DNA from: Luteibacter sp. SG786
Lineage (GTDB): Bacteria > Pseudomonadota > Gammaproteobacteria > Xanthomonadales > Rhodanobacteraceae
DNA length: 64,000 nucleotides
NCBI RefSeq assembly: GCF_011759605.1
Contig: NZ_JAAOYX010000001.1
Coordinates: 1,240,001-1,304,000 of the forward strand
Reading direction: 5' to 3'
Notes under the pieces: generated by a model
Database searches by the model: none
What the model was told of the DNA's origin: nothing
What the model saw: only the letters and a program-made list of their open reading frames with translations
Translations under genes and position numbers: made by a program
Part shown: positions 1 through 8,921 of the stretch, piece by piece
How the letters are laid out: each line of letters begins with the position of its first letter
Numbering within the stretch: the stretch's first letter is position 1

Positions 1-3000
1 AGCAGCAGCGACCTCTTTGGGTACATCTGGGCCGAAGATGTTACGGGCTCTGGCTTTCAGCCGAAGAACGCCGGTGGATGCCGCACGATGTGCACGGCCG
101 GCAACGGCTCCGGGCAAGACTCGATGGGTCCGCGCGGCAGCAGCGGCAACGGCACCACCAAGCGTCAGGATGCGGATCGTGGAACCTCGCTCGAAGGCGA
201 TCCCATCAACGCGGCCAACGGCAACGAATACCGGCAAGACACCGATGTCAGTGCCTCTCCTTGGCTGACGTTTAGGCGCTTCTACAACTCATCGTCCTAT
301 GTGGTATCGAGCAATCTAGGTCCGAAGTGGCGTCACTCGTTCGATCGTCGATTGGACCTCATGCCCAACAGCGGACCCGATGGCGGCTTGCTGTATGCCC
401 GCCGGCCTGACGGGTCCATGGTCCGGTTTACCACCGCCGGAGGGGTTTGGAAGGCCGATACCGATTCGGCGGAGACCCTGACGGCAATAACGGACGCGGC
501 CACGGGAGCGCTCACAGGCTACAAGCTGCGCCTGGCGGCTACTAAGGAGACCGAGGGTTATGACGCCTCCGGGCGCTTACTGAGCATCACCGACGACAAC
601 GGCTGGGTGACGACGCTGACCTACAGCGACGCCACGACCGCGCCGGCCATCGCGCCGGCAGCGGGTCTGCTGATTGCGGTCACCGATCCGCAAGGTCGCG
701 TGCTCAGTCTGCGGTATGACACCAATAGCCGCCTGAGCCAGGTCATCGATCCGGCGGGGCAAACCGTAGCCTATGCCTATGCCGGCAACGGCAATCTCGC
801 CAAGGTCACCTTCGCCGACGGCACCAGCCGGCAGTACCTCTACGCCGAGCCTGCGTATGCCGCGTCGCCGAGCAGCTATCCGAGCGAGCTGACGGGGATC
901 ATCGACGAGAAGGGGGTGCGGTATGAGACCACCACCTTCAACTCGAACAATCGAGCCACCAGCAACCAGTTTGCCGGCGGCGCCGACAAGATCAGCATCA
1001 GCTACGCCAATTACTACAGCAACGGCGGCATTCCCGCCGACCTCACCACGCCGTTGGGTCTCGTGGTCACCTTGGGCTTTGCCGACGACGGCGCCCAGAT
1101 GCTCAAGCCCAGCGGCACAAGCACCTATTGCGGCAACCAGTGCAACCAGGGCAACAAGTCAGTCACCTACGACACGAACGGCTATCCCGCGACTCGAACC
1201 GACTACAAGGGGACCGTTACCAAGACGACTTACGACGCTAACGGGCTGCTGACCCAGCAGGTCGATGCATCGGGCACGGCGGTGCAGCGCACGACCAACA
1301 CGACTTGGGATGCAACGCATCGTGTGCCATTGACGCAGACGGTTGTCGACGCCAACGGCGCGGTGGTGGCCAAAAGCGGCTGGACCTACAACGCTCGCGG
1401 ACAAGCCACGGCCGAATGCGTCATCGATCCGTCGGTGACGACGGCCTACACCTGCGGCAGCCAGACCAATGCACCCCAAGGCATCCGGCAGACGCGTTAC
1501 ACGTACTGCGATGCGGTTGACAGCACGCAGTGTCCGCAAGTGGGGTTGTTGCTCAGCGTTGATGGGCCACGGACCGATGTCAGCGATGTCACGTCCTACA
1601 CGTATTACCTGACCACCGATGAGAGCGGATGCGCCGCGGTGGGCGGAGCGTGTCATCGTGCCGGCGACCTTGCTCAGGTCACCGATGCAGCCGGGCATGT
1701 CACGGCCACGCTGGCCTATGACCGGAATAGCCGACCGGTGCGCCAGAAGGACGCCAATGGCGTCATCACGGACGTGACCTACACGCCGCGCGGTTGGCTC
1801 GCTACGCGCACCGTGCGTGCGAATGCCGATGGTTCGGCATCGTCGGCGGACGCCACCACCACGCTGACGTATGACCCGGTGGGCGCGCTCAAATCCGTGA
1901 CCGATCCGGATGGTGTGACGGTCACCTACAGCTACGACGATGCGCACCGCCTGATCGATGTGGCGAATGGCCTCGGCGAGCACATGCACTACACGCTGGA
2001 CGCTTCGGGTAACCGCATCAAGGAGGAGACCTTTGACGCCTTGGGCGTGTCGCGTCGAAGTGTGTCGCGGAAATACAACAAGTTGGGGCAGTTGGTCAGC
2101 GTGACGGATGGGTTGGGTCATGTCGTGTTCGATGCCACGGCCACCGGGAGCTACGACGCCAACGGTAACCTCGTGTCGGCCAAGGACGCGCTGGGCACGG
2201 TGCAAAAGAACAGCTTCGACGTCCTCGATCGCTTGGTCAGCAGCGTGGCGGACGCCAACGGTACCAATACGGCGACCAAGGCCACGACCAGCGTATTTGC
2301 GCTCGATGCGCTGAACCAGTTGACGGCAGTCACCGACCCGGATGGTCTCAAGACCACGTATGCCCTCGATGGTCTCAGCAATCCCATCGGCCAGACCAGC
2401 CCCGATACGGGCACGCAGGCGTCGACCTTTGACGCCGCTGGCAACGCACTGACCTACACCGACGCCAAGGCGACGGTCGCAACCCAGGCATTCGATGCGA
2501 TAGGCCGGCGTATCTCGGTCAGCTATGCAGACAGTTCGCTCAACGTGGCCTTCCACTACGACGAGGGCAACAGCATCACCGGCTGCGCCAGTTCGTTCCC
2601 CATCGGCCGTCTGACCCGGGTCGTGGAACATGCGGTCACGACGGTTTACTGCTACGACAACCAAGGTCGGGTGATCGAACAGCGCCAGACCCAAGGCACC
2701 GTCACCGACACGACGGACTACGTCTACACCAAGGCGGGGCGCCTTGCGGCAACCGCGTCGCCCAGTGGCCTCGTGACGCAATACAGCCGCGATGCCGCCG
2801 GCCAGATCACGACGGTGACCGTCACGCCGGCCAATGGATTGGCGAGCGCGGTGGTCAGCTCGGCAACGTATCTGCCGTTCGGTCCGATCCTTAGCTACAC
2901 ACTGGGTAATGGCCAGACCATCACCCGTAGCTATGACGCCAACTATCGGTTCACCGATATAGTCAGCCCCGCGCTGAACCTGCATGTGGCGCGCGACGCC

Positions 3001-4266
3001 GTCGGCAACATCGTCGCCCTGGGCAATGCGTCGGGCGCGTCGCCAGCCATTGAGACGTACACCTACGACGCGCTATACCGGCTCACGGGTGTGAAGGACG
3101 CGAGTGGTGCAGCCGTCGAGACCTATAGCTACTCCAAGGCGGGGGACCGCCTGAGCAAGACGGCTCCGGGATTGGCGACGGGCACCTACGGCTATGAAAC
3201 CAGCTCGCACCATCTGACCACCATAGGTGCTGCTTCTCGCACCTACGACGCAAATGGCTCGACCACAGCTAACGCCAGTGCGGGTACGGCCTGGGGCTAT
3301 GGCTATAACGGACGCGGCCAGTTGACGGTGCTTCAGCAGGGCGGCGCGACGGTCGCGACGTACGTCTACGACGCTGCCTCTCACCGAGTCGCCAAGACCG
3401 TTGGCTCAGCGACGACGCGCTACGTATACGGCCCCAGCGGATTGGTGGGCGAATACGGCGCCACTCCGCGCGACTACGTTTGGATGGACGACACGCCCGT
3501 CGCAGTGGTGGATGGCACCACGGTTGCCTTCGTGCATGCCGATGGACTGGATACGCCACGTGCCGTTACCGACGCCGCTGGCGCGGTGGTGTGGAGATGG
3601 GCCTATCAGAGCAACCCGTTTGGTGAGCAGGCGCCGACGTCGGCGAGCGGCTATGTACTGAACCTTCGGTTCGCAGGGCAGTATTACGACGCGGAAGCGG
3701 GCACCGTATACAACACCTATCGGAACTTCGACCCGTCCACCGGTCGCTACCTACAGAGCGACCCCATTGGCCTGGCAGGTGGTATTAGCACCTATAGCTA
3801 CACCGAATCGAACCCACTGGGTGCGGTGGATCCGCTAGGACTTTTGGGCGAGAAATACGAGTATCAGCCAGCGGTTCCAACGCCTCAGATGCTAGAAGCA
3901 GAGGAACTCTTGACGAAGTTGGCGACCCAAGCTGCCAACAAGGTCGACGCAGAATGCGGCCTCCGTTGCCAGCTGCCTTGGATACGCGGCACGCTCATCC
4001 ATAGCGAGTTTAAGCGACTTGTCGATGCACAATGTCCGCAATCCTTGTATCACACGGAAGTTAGTTATTACGATCACGTTGAGGTTAGGTATGGTTACCC
4101 TGGGTCGTCTCGGGCCGACGTCGTATTGGGTCCGAAGGCCGCGCCGATTGCCGTCTACGACCTCAAAACCGGCTGGGGTTACATCAGTAGATTTCAGGCA
4201 AATGCCTATGGTGCTAACCTCCCGGTAGGGACTGTCATTGCACCCATTTACCCCGTAGGTCGTTAG
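1..4266 (+). CDS. RHS/YD-repeat polymorphic toxin, C-terminal part (5' end outside window)
   Basis: The frame is open from base 1, so the ATG at 88 is not the true start; about 1420 codons are visible. The protein has many YD repeats (short tyrosine/glycine-aspartate units such as TYDANG and YSYDDAHR) that build the RHS shell enclosing a toxin. The core ends near the DPLG motif at 3829-3840. About 140 variable residues follow as the toxin tip. In this tip a Glu (codon 4006), an Asp (4117) and an Asp-Leu-Lys (4159-4167) are spaced as in the PD-(D/E)XK nuclease fold, so a DNase-type toxin is inferred. RHS toxins are delivered to neighbouring cells by T6SS or related routes; no secretion gene is visible here. 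The next gene starts 4 bases downstream, as expected for the immunity gene. RHS identity is very secure; the nuclease call is moderate. Confidence 0.93.
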   Translation, partial: SSSDLFGYIWAEDVTGSGFQPKNAGGCRTMCTAGNGSGQDSMGPRGSSGNGTTKRQDADRGTSLEGDPINAANGNEYRQDTDVSASPWLTFRRFYNSSSYVVSSNLGPKWRHSFDRRLDLMPNSGPDGGLLYARRPDGSMVRFTTAGGVWKADTDSAETLTAITDAATGALTGYKLRLAATKETEGYDASGRLLSITDDNGWVTTLTYSDATTAPAIAPAAGLLIAVTDPQGRVLSLRYDTNSRLSQVIDPAGQTVAYAYAGNGNLAKVTFADGTSRQYLYAEPAYAASPSSYPSELTGIIDEKGVRYETTTFNSNNRATSNQFAGGADKISISYANYYSNGGIPADLTTPLGLVVTLGFADDGAQMLKPSGTSTYCGNQCNQGNKSVTYDTNGYPATRTDYKGTVTKTTYDANGLLTQQVDASGTAVQRTTNTTWDATHRVPLTQTVVDANGAVVAKSGWTYNARGQATAECVIDPSVTTAYTCGSQTNAPQGIRQTRYTYCDAVDSTQCPQVGLLLSVDGPRTDVSDVTSYTYYLTTDESGCAAVGGACHRAGDLAQVTDAAGHVTATLAYDRNSRPVRQKDANGVITDVTYTPRGWLATRTVRANADGSASSADATTTLTYDPVGALKSVTDPDGVTVTYSYDDAHRLIDVANGLGEHMHYTLDASGNRIKEETFDALGVSRRSVSRKYNKLGQLVSVTDGLGHVVFDATATGSYDANGNLVSAKDALGTVQKNSFDVLDRLVSSVADANGTNTATKATTSVFALDALNQLTAVTDPDGLKTTYALDGLSNPIGQTSPDTGTQASTFDAAGNALTYTDAKATVATQAFDAIGRRISVSYADSSLNVAFHYDEGNSITGCASSFPIGRLTRVVEHAVTTVYCYDNQGRVIEQRQTQGTVTDTTDYVYTKAGRLAATASPSGLVTQYSRDAAGQITTVTVTPANGLASAVVSSATYLPFGPILSYTLGNGQTITRSYDANYRFTDIVSPALNLHVARDAVGNIVALGNASGASPAIETYTYDALYRLTGVKDASGAAVETYSYSKAGDRLSKTAPGLATGTYGYETSSHHLTTIGAASRTYDANGSTTANASAGTAWGYGYNGRGQLTVLQQGGATVATYVYDAASHRVAKTVGSATTRYVYGPSGLVGEYGATPRDYVWMDDTPVAVVDGTTVAFVHADGLDTPRAVTDAAGAVVWRWAYQSNPFGEQAPTSASGYVLNLRFAGQYYDAEAGTVYNTYRNFDPSTGRYLQSDPIGLAGGISTYSYTESNPLGAVDPLGLLGEKYEYQPAVPTPQMLEAEELLTKLATQAANKVDAECGLRCQLPWIRGTLIHSEFKRLVDAQCPQSLYHTEVSYYDHVEVRYGYPGSSRADVVLGPKAAPIAVYDLKTGWGYISRFQANAYGANLPVGTVIAPIYPVGR

Positions 4267-4270
4267 ATAC

Positions 4271-4861
4271 ATGAATAAGCGTTCGATTGCTCGTCTCCTG
4301 CGTCAGCAAGTCGATGGCTTGGCGCAGTCGGGCGGCTACTTTTTTCGCAAGGACTGTGACCTTGTCTTGCATGGTGTTCTGCTAGAGGACCGGCCTCAAG
4401 GCATATATTTGTGGCAATTTCGCTTTCCACTTTTCGATGCATTTGGCGAGAATCTGCTCTATAGCAGCCGCCTGGAGGATGGTGGATTTATAGCCAAGGG
4501 TGAACTTTCTGACGAGCAAGTCGTTGAGCGAGTGTTGGCTCGGCCAGAATTAGCTGAGGCACTGCGGCCCGGGCCGCCGATGACTTTGCATAGCTTCTTG
4601 CACTACTTAGAGGGCTCAGAGGCCATGCTAAATCCACATGCCCACCTCGTGCTCGCTTCGGGATTGGTCCTGGCCCAAGAATTTACTCGGGCTCAAGAAA
4701 CGCTCAAAGCGATGTTCAGAGAGATGTTGGCTCGCCTGGGCAAGCGCGACGAAGAGCTCGGCCGAAGCCTTCTTGGGCGCTTGAGGGAAGATCCAGATGC
4801 GGCGGTTGCTTTGCTGAAGGAGGTGGTCGAAAGGAACCGTCAGGCATTTGGTATTGCATGA
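4271..4861 (+). CDS. Candidate immunity protein for the RHS tip toxin
   Basis: This 196-residue soluble protein has no signal peptide and starts 4 bases after the RHS stop codon, the standard position for the cognate immunity protein that protects the producer cell. The sequence is mixed: a basic N-terminus, a beta-rich middle with aromatic residues, and a helical charged C-terminal third. I do not recognise a named immunity family. Function is inferred from position only. Base composition is slightly less GC-rich than the RHS core, as expected for the variable toxin-immunity module. Confidence 0.75.
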   Translation: MNKRSIARLLRQQVDGLAQSGGYFFRKDCDLVLHGVLLEDRPQGIYLWQFRFPLFDAFGENLLYSSRLEDGGFIAKGELSDEQVVERVLARPELAEALRPGPPMTLHSFLHYLEGSEAMLNPHAHLVLASGLVLAQEFTRAQETLKAMFREMLARLGKRDEELGRSLLGRLREDPDAAVALLKEVVERNRQAFGIA

Positions 4862-5163
4862 CCTATTTTCATGCCCGAAGTTGTATTTTTCCGAGTCGAG
4901 CCTTTCCAGCTAAGTAGCTGATGCCGTTAGGACCCAGATAAGCTGCTATTTCAAGTGGGCAGCCCAAGGGCGTGATCCCCGGCCAACCTGCGTGAGCGTG
5001 TACAAATGTCGCCTTTCGGATGGTCTCGCGGGGCGCCTGCAGACGGAGCGGGCAGCAAGCTCAGGTGCGGTGCCGGCGTGCTTCGAGTCGCCAACGCTCG
5101 ACAAGGCTCGGTTCGAACTGCTCGAATCGCGCGAGTCTGGAACTCCAGCACTAAGGCCATCTC
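4862..5163. other. Intergenic stretch without a supported gene
   Basis: About 300 bases between the immunity gene and the Sel1 gene. A 61-codon frame (4992-5177) is present but has no recognisable content and no good ribosome site. I see no hairpin or repeat that stands out; it may be decayed cassette DNA. Confidence 0.4.
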
Positions 5164-5619
5164 ATGAAGGAGTCTAAAACGCTACTCATGTCAGTGCTCT
5201 GGTTCGCGGTCCAGACGGCCTTCGCACAAACTGCGCCAGAGCAGCCGGTGAACCTCAATCGAGACTTGGTCCTCACGCAGCAGCAATTGCAAACCCTTGC
5301 GGTTGAGGCGATGCGTGGGTCGTCGGAGGCGGCGTCCAAGATCTCCGTCTTCTACGGTTTCGTGCTTGTTAACCCGATGGAGGAAAGGCGCTGGGCACTC
5401 ATTGCCGCGGAGAATGGCGATCCGGTCGCGCAATACAATGTCTACGAGGACTTCATGAACAACGACACGGCGCTTGATCGCGAGCGTGCACTGTTCTGGC
5501 TGAGAAAGTCAGCCAACGCCGGCTACAATGAAGCGCAGGAAAAACTAAAGCGCGTCGGGGAAGAAGGGAAGCGTGCATCGGACCCGCATGCTTTGAAGTC
5601 AGATCCGCAGGGACATTAA
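5164..5619 (+). CDS. Exported Sel1-repeat-like protein
   Basis: This 151-residue protein begins with a signal peptide (basic MKESK, hydrophobic stretch, cleavage near Ala-Phe-Ala-Gln at about residue 20). Its C-terminal half carries Sel1-type helical repeats, recognisable from the spacing of Ala, Gly and Trp residues (WALIAAENGDPVAQYN, then FWLRKSANAGYNEAQ). Such repeats mediate protein binding in the periplasm. Neighbours are toxin/immunity modules, so it may be an immunity or adaptor protein of an RHS cassette, but this is inference. The start at 5164 is chosen because it opens directly on the signal peptide. Confidence 0.7.
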   Translation: MKESKTLLMSVLWFAVQTAFAQTAPEQPVNLNRDLVLTQQQLQTLAVEAMRGSSEAASKISVFYGFVLVNPMEERRWALIAAENGDPVAQYNVYEDFMNNDTALDRERALFWLRKSANAGYNEAQEKLKRVGEEGKRASDPHALKSDPQGH

Positions 5620-5748
5620 GCGAACGCTTCCGAGTGACCAGACTCGATAGGACGCGACGAGCCTTATTCGGCGTTGACCCAAAAACAGGAGATGTGATCT
5701 ATCCGACGGGAGAGGTCGTAGGCAACTTGGATGACGTTAAGTCCAAGT
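5620..5748 (+). pseudogene. Probable orphan RHS/toxin C-terminal tail
   Basis: In the frame ending at TGA 5746-5748 there are about 37 protein-like codons with no start (ALFGVDPKTGDVIYP, then TGEVVGNLDD and a stop). Tails of this kind are left when an RHS gene acquires a new tip and the old one is displaced downstream. The DUF4279-type gene that follows 63 bases later would be its immunity partner. The match is by general appearance and position and not by a named domain. Confidence 0.4.
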
Positions 5749-5811
5749 GATATGCCAAATTGGATGCTGAGCCGGATGGCCAGTGTGACTCTGACGACGA
5801 ACAGGTGAAAT

Positions 5812-6225
5812 ATGCCGTCTTTTGCGCGTTCTCGCGCCACATTGCGTATCGCTGGTGAGTTACTCGTACCAGACGAAGTCAGCCGAATGCTGGGGAGTGA
5901 GCCCACTGATTCTCAGCAAAAAGGGGGCGAAATTCTTGGGCAGTCTACCGGTCAAGTGAGGATTGCCAGAACGGGTATGTGGAAGTTAGTTGCACAGACT
6001 CGCGAACCAGAAGATCTGTGCGGGCAGATCGATGAGATTTTGGGTAAATTGACAAATGACCAGGATGTTTGGGCGGACATTCGTCGGAGTTTCAGCATAG
6101 ATCTCTTCTGTGGACTCTTTATGGGATCAGGTAATGATGGAATATCTCTGCCGCCGGAGCGCCTACAGGATCTAGCCGAGCGCGGCATCGAACTGGCACT
6201 AGATATTTACGATTCAACGGACTGA
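5812..6225 (+). CDS. DUF4279-family protein, likely orphan immunity protein
   Basis: This 137-residue soluble protein resembles the DUF4279 family: an N-terminal strand-rich LRIAGELLVPDEVS segment, then a SEPT-type motif, a conserved GMW (Gly-Met-Trp) segment near residue 60, and a C-terminal LAERGIELALDIY helix. Family members commonly lie behind polymorphic toxins and are proposed immunity proteins. Here it follows a probable displaced toxin tail and not an intact toxin gene, consistent with an orphan cassette retained to protect against sister strains. Start codon at 5812; the ribosome site (AGGTG) is weak. Confidence 0.7.
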   Translation: MPSFARSRATLRIAGELLVPDEVSRMLGSEPTDSQQKGGEILGQSTGQVRIARTGMWKLVAQTREPEDLCGQIDEILGKLTNDQDVWADIRRSFSIDLFCGLFMGSGNDGISLPPERLQDLAERGIELALDIYDSTD

Positions 6226-6531
6226 TAAATTGGCACCGCGAGTTCAACGCCGCAAGCACGTGACACAGGTAGCGGGACCTTCGAATGAGGCTGATATGCA
6301 GGGCGCGGAACGCGTCATGTAGAAAAAAATTGGCCCGGTAATCTCTAGTCATCGACGACGCAGGGTCATCATTCATAACCGTTGCCGGATACCGTTGGCC
6401 GCCGTCGATGGCGCCTCCACTGCATTCGATCCAAATCCGTACAAACTCATGGCTCGTAGGACGATGCAGCAGCTACCAGTATCTGCCCATGGCATCAACA
6501 TGGTTGGCAAACGCGGCACGATGAACCTGGG
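6226..6531. other. Non-coding stretch or decayed cassette
   Basis: About 306 bases. One frame ending at TGA about 6541 reads plausibly as protein for some 50 codons (VDGASTAFDPNPYK, later AHGINMVGKRG) but has no start. It could be another toxin tail. No RNA gene or clear repeat was seen. Confidence 0.3.
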
Positions 6532-7017
6532 ATGGTGCGCGTGATACTCCGAGTGTGCGTGTTTACTTTGATCGTGGCATTTGTAACGTGGTCTACAACC
6601 TGTGGTTCCTCTGTACGGACAGGCCATGTGGCGGTGGTGGGCGGTGAATCCTATGTGAGTTGGGCCGCCGACGCTATCTGGGGGCGGCGCAGCCGGGACC
6701 CGAGAGCACGAACGGCCATACAGATGACCCAATGGGTGAGACGAAATCCCGCCCAGGTTAGCGATGCAGACATCTCCATCCTGGCTGGGCTTATGCGACA
6801 TGAGGATGATATTGTCCGCCGCGAAGCCGCCGCATCGTTGGGCTTTGTTGGCCATCGTGCGGTATCGGCTGCTCCGGCCCTCATTCACGCCCTTCTTGAA
6901 CGGCCATGCTCGCCTCAGCCTGCCATGCCCGCAGACACCATACGCGTTGCGCTTGAGCGGATTGGTGCGGAGCCTGTCAACATACCGTGCGCGGATCCGT
7001 TCGGTTCCCGGCAATGA
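6532..7017 (+). CDS. Membrane-anchored HEAT-repeat-like protein
   Basis: This 161-residue protein has an N-terminal hydrophobic segment (about residues 3-20) that could be a signal anchor or a lipoprotein signal ending at a Cys. Residues 80-150 contain a HEAT-type helical pair with the usual pattern (EDDIVRREAAASLGFVG, then SAAPALIHALL). HEAT repeats bind partner proteins. It probably forms a transcription unit with the small membrane protein starting 7 bases downstream. Function unknown; location in the RHS cassette region suggests an immunity-type role only by association. Confidence 0.6.
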   Translation: MVRVILRVCVFTLIVAFVTWSTTCGSSVRTGHVAVVGGESYVSWAADAIWGRRSRDPRARTAIQMTQWVRRNPAQVSDADISILAGLMRHEDDIVRREAAASLGFVGHRAVSAAPALIHALLERPCSPQPAMPADTIRVALERIGAEPVNIPCADPFGSRQ

Positions 7018-7024
7018 GTGCCCA

Positions 7025-7288
7025 ATGCCCGATTTTCTGTTCCTGATTTTCGTCTTGCTAGCATCGGTCAGCTTCTTCTGGGCTGGAACGAATGCGGTGG
7101 CGCTTATGCGCTCAAACGTTCGGGACAGGCGCGAGCAAGGACAGACGCCTTTGAGCCAGCCGTTCAATGCGATGTTGATGCCAGGCTTGAGTGCGGAAGG
7201 CATTGCATTGCGGCGACGTGTTTGGCTAGGTCTTTTTTTCTGCATGGCGTTTGGCATTTGCGCAGCAGCGGCCAGTTATTGGATGTAA
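7025..7288 (+). CDS. Small two-helix membrane protein of unknown function
   Basis: This 87-residue protein has a transmembrane helix at each end (about residues 3-25 and 68-86) and a charged loop between with several Arg residues. It begins 7 bases after the HEAT-protein stop codon. A longer upstream reading of the same frame overlaps the HEAT gene and lacks support, so the ATG at 7025 was chosen. No family was recognised. Confidence 0.6.
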   Translation: MPDFLFLIFVLLASVSFFWAGTNAVALMRSNVRDRREQGQTPLSQPFNAMLMPGLSAEGIALRRRVWLGLFFCMAFGICAAAASYWM

Positions 7289-7357
7289 GCGCCAAGGCGG
7301 CGGTGCAGTCACGCCAAGACTTGTATGTAAGTAACAAGAAATTGTAGCCATCTAGAC

Positions 7358-7786
7358 ATGAATGACCTTGTCGAAAGTTTTAAGAAAATGCCTGGACCTT
7401 TGAGGGTCTTAACACTGTTCTCGTTGATGTCGGTGCTGCTTCTAGTGGCAACGATCGTTATTCCAGGTGGCGCCGTCGTAGGTCAGAAGAGGATTGGATC
7501 AGCCAACTGGTGGATCAACGGCAGCGGACTAATATTTGCCATAGCTGTTTGCCTTTTCTTCAGTGCGGGGATCTTGCTGCTCAAAGCGAGGAGCCTCGGT
7601 CGCCTGGTCTATATATTAGGTGTCGTGGGGCTCTACGTTGCAGGTTATTTAATCGAGCTAATCAACGGGGTGAGTTACTCTCGCGGCGCCTACTTTTATG
7701 ATCTTCTCTTTGCGGTCTTGCAGGTTGTAGCTTTGAGTGCCTATCTTTTCCTGAATCGTCGCGTGAAGAATTTTTTGGTCGCTTAG
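7358..7786 (+). CDS. Four-helix membrane protein, unknown
   Basis: This 142-residue protein has four predicted transmembrane helices (about residues 17-38, 52-75, 83-103 and 112-133) joined by short loops. It is clearly more AT-rich than the core genes of the window, a sign of transfer. Small polytopic proteins of this kind behind RHS genes are often immunity proteins for membrane-acting toxins. No sequence family was recognised, so that role is only a suggestion. Confidence 0.6.
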   Translation: MNDLVESFKKMPGPLRVLTLFSLMSVLLLVATIVIPGGAVVGQKRIGSANWWINGSGLIFAIAVCLFFSAGILLLKARSLGRLVYILGVVGLYVAGYLIELINGVSYSRGAYFYDLLFAVLQVVALSAYLFLNRRVKNFLVA

Positions 7787-7858
7787 TGTCCGCTGCGTCC
7801 GCGCGCATTCGGGTCTGTCGCGAATGACAAGGTTATCTGTTGCTAAGGACTTATAACG

Positions 7859-8356
7859 ATGAGCAGGCAGACCCTGGCGGGAGCTGCACACATTCTCCTC
7901 TTATGGCTCGCCGCGGGCGTGACGCACGCTGATACACCGCTTGAACCTGCCAACGAAACCGCCTTCTGCTCAAAAGAGGGCCGCTACTGCGCCCATTCGA
8001 CAGTAAACCCACCGCATCTAGAGGTGTTTGCGAGGCGCAATCCAGAGGACGTCCTCTGGTCGAGGAATGAGTCCGTGACCAAAGGTTTTCTTTCGGACGA
8101 CGGTAAGACCGTGGTGTCCTGCTACGGCGGACTCAACTTGATTCCTTTGGACGCTACACTTGAATTTCCTGTCGTACGAATGCTTCATGCTTCCGGGAAC
8201 GTCGAGGAAATTCGATTGAAGTTGCTCTACTCGGATATCCGCCAACTTCCTCGTACGGGTTCGCATCTCGAGTGGGGAAGATGCGTGGGTATTGAGGGCG
8301 GCAACGCTCTTCTGGAGCGCGCGGATGGAACTCAGTGGCAGAGCTCCAAGCTGTAG
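7859..8356 (+). CDS. Exported protein of unknown function
   Basis: This 165-residue protein has a clear signal peptide (MSRQ, hydrophobic LLLWLAAG, cleavage after THA at about residue 24). The mature part has four Cys residues (near 37, 43, 89 and 142), which would allow two disulphides in the periplasm. It is rich in beta-strand-type sequence. No family was recognised. Neighbouring genes also encode short exported proteins, which may be periplasmic immunity proteins. Confidence 0.65.
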   Translation: MSRQTLAGAAHILLLWLAAGVTHADTPLEPANETAFCSKEGRYCAHSTVNPPHLEVFARRNPEDVLWSRNESVTKGFLSDDGKTVVSCYGGLNLIPLDATLEFPVVRMLHASGNVEEIRLKLLYSDIRQLPRTGSHLEWGRCVGIEGGNALLERADGTQWQSSKL

Positions 8357-8409
8357 TTGGACAATGTCGGGCGTATTCCCGAAGGTTCCGGGCATTGAAG
8401 GTCAATGAA

Positions 8410-8818
8410 ATGGAATGGCGATTGTTGCGCTTTTTGGGTGTGGTGTTGGTCACTTGCCTGGTTTCCTCGCATGCCGCCGCGCTTGCCCGGACGAAGTGCG
8501 GGTATTGAGCCCTGGATGGTCGGTTACTGGAAGGTCTCGAAGAACGAAGACCCATTACCACCTGACACCTTCGGCATCGAAGCGGACGGGACGTACATCA
8601 TGCAGGGCATCAATTGCCGGATGGAAGTTCGGGGAAGGGCGCACGTTTTTGACGAGGAGATATTCACCCGGCTTATCCTGCCCGGAAAAGGACCTATCGG
8701 GTTCATCCTCAAGCCCGACGGTCAGGGCAATCTGACCTTCACATCCACACGCACCCAACGCAATGCTATCTACAGCAAGCTGCCTGAAAACCCTTGCCCG
8801 AATGGAGCCATTGCGTAA
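8410..8818 (+). pseudogene. Exported protein split by a frameshift
   Basis: The ATG at 8410 opens a good signal peptide (MEWRLLRFLGVVLVTCLVSS, then HAAALA) that runs into a TGA at 8506-8508 just after Lys-Cys-Gly. The mature-type domain continues in the next frame from about 8507 (IEPWMVGYWKVSKNED onward) to a stop at 8818. The alternative ATG at 8405, in the same frame as the mature domain, gives an N-terminus with no signal peptide. The simplest reading is one extra base near 8480-8507. The mature part has a compact beta-rich pattern with GYW and a C-terminal Cys. It is either a real frameshift or a sequencing error. Confidence 0.6.
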
Positions 8819-8921
8819 CCGGCCGGGGCTGGGGACCAGGAAGGGCACTGACCTAGCGCTGGTTCGCTGCTCTGACCTGCCGGGTGGCTCTCGTCCGGGG
8901 ACCAGGAGGGGGACAAATGCC

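Noticed and set aside
88-90. ATG at 88 as the start of the RHS protein
   Set aside because: The same frame is open and protein-like from base 1, so the true start lies outside the window.
1159-2985. 608-codon minus-strand open frame inside the RHS gene
   Set aside because: It is antisense to clear YD repeats; its composition (Arg/Val/Gly-rich) is that of a shadow frame in GC-rich DNA and it has no recognisable domain.
700-3800. Repeated tyrosine-aspartate coding units considered as a DNA repeat or CRISPR
   Set aside because: The units are degenerate coding repeats of the RHS shell without constant spacers.
4992-5177. 61-codon frame between the immunity gene and the Sel1 gene
   Set aside because: No ribosome site, no family and atypical composition; treated as non-coding.
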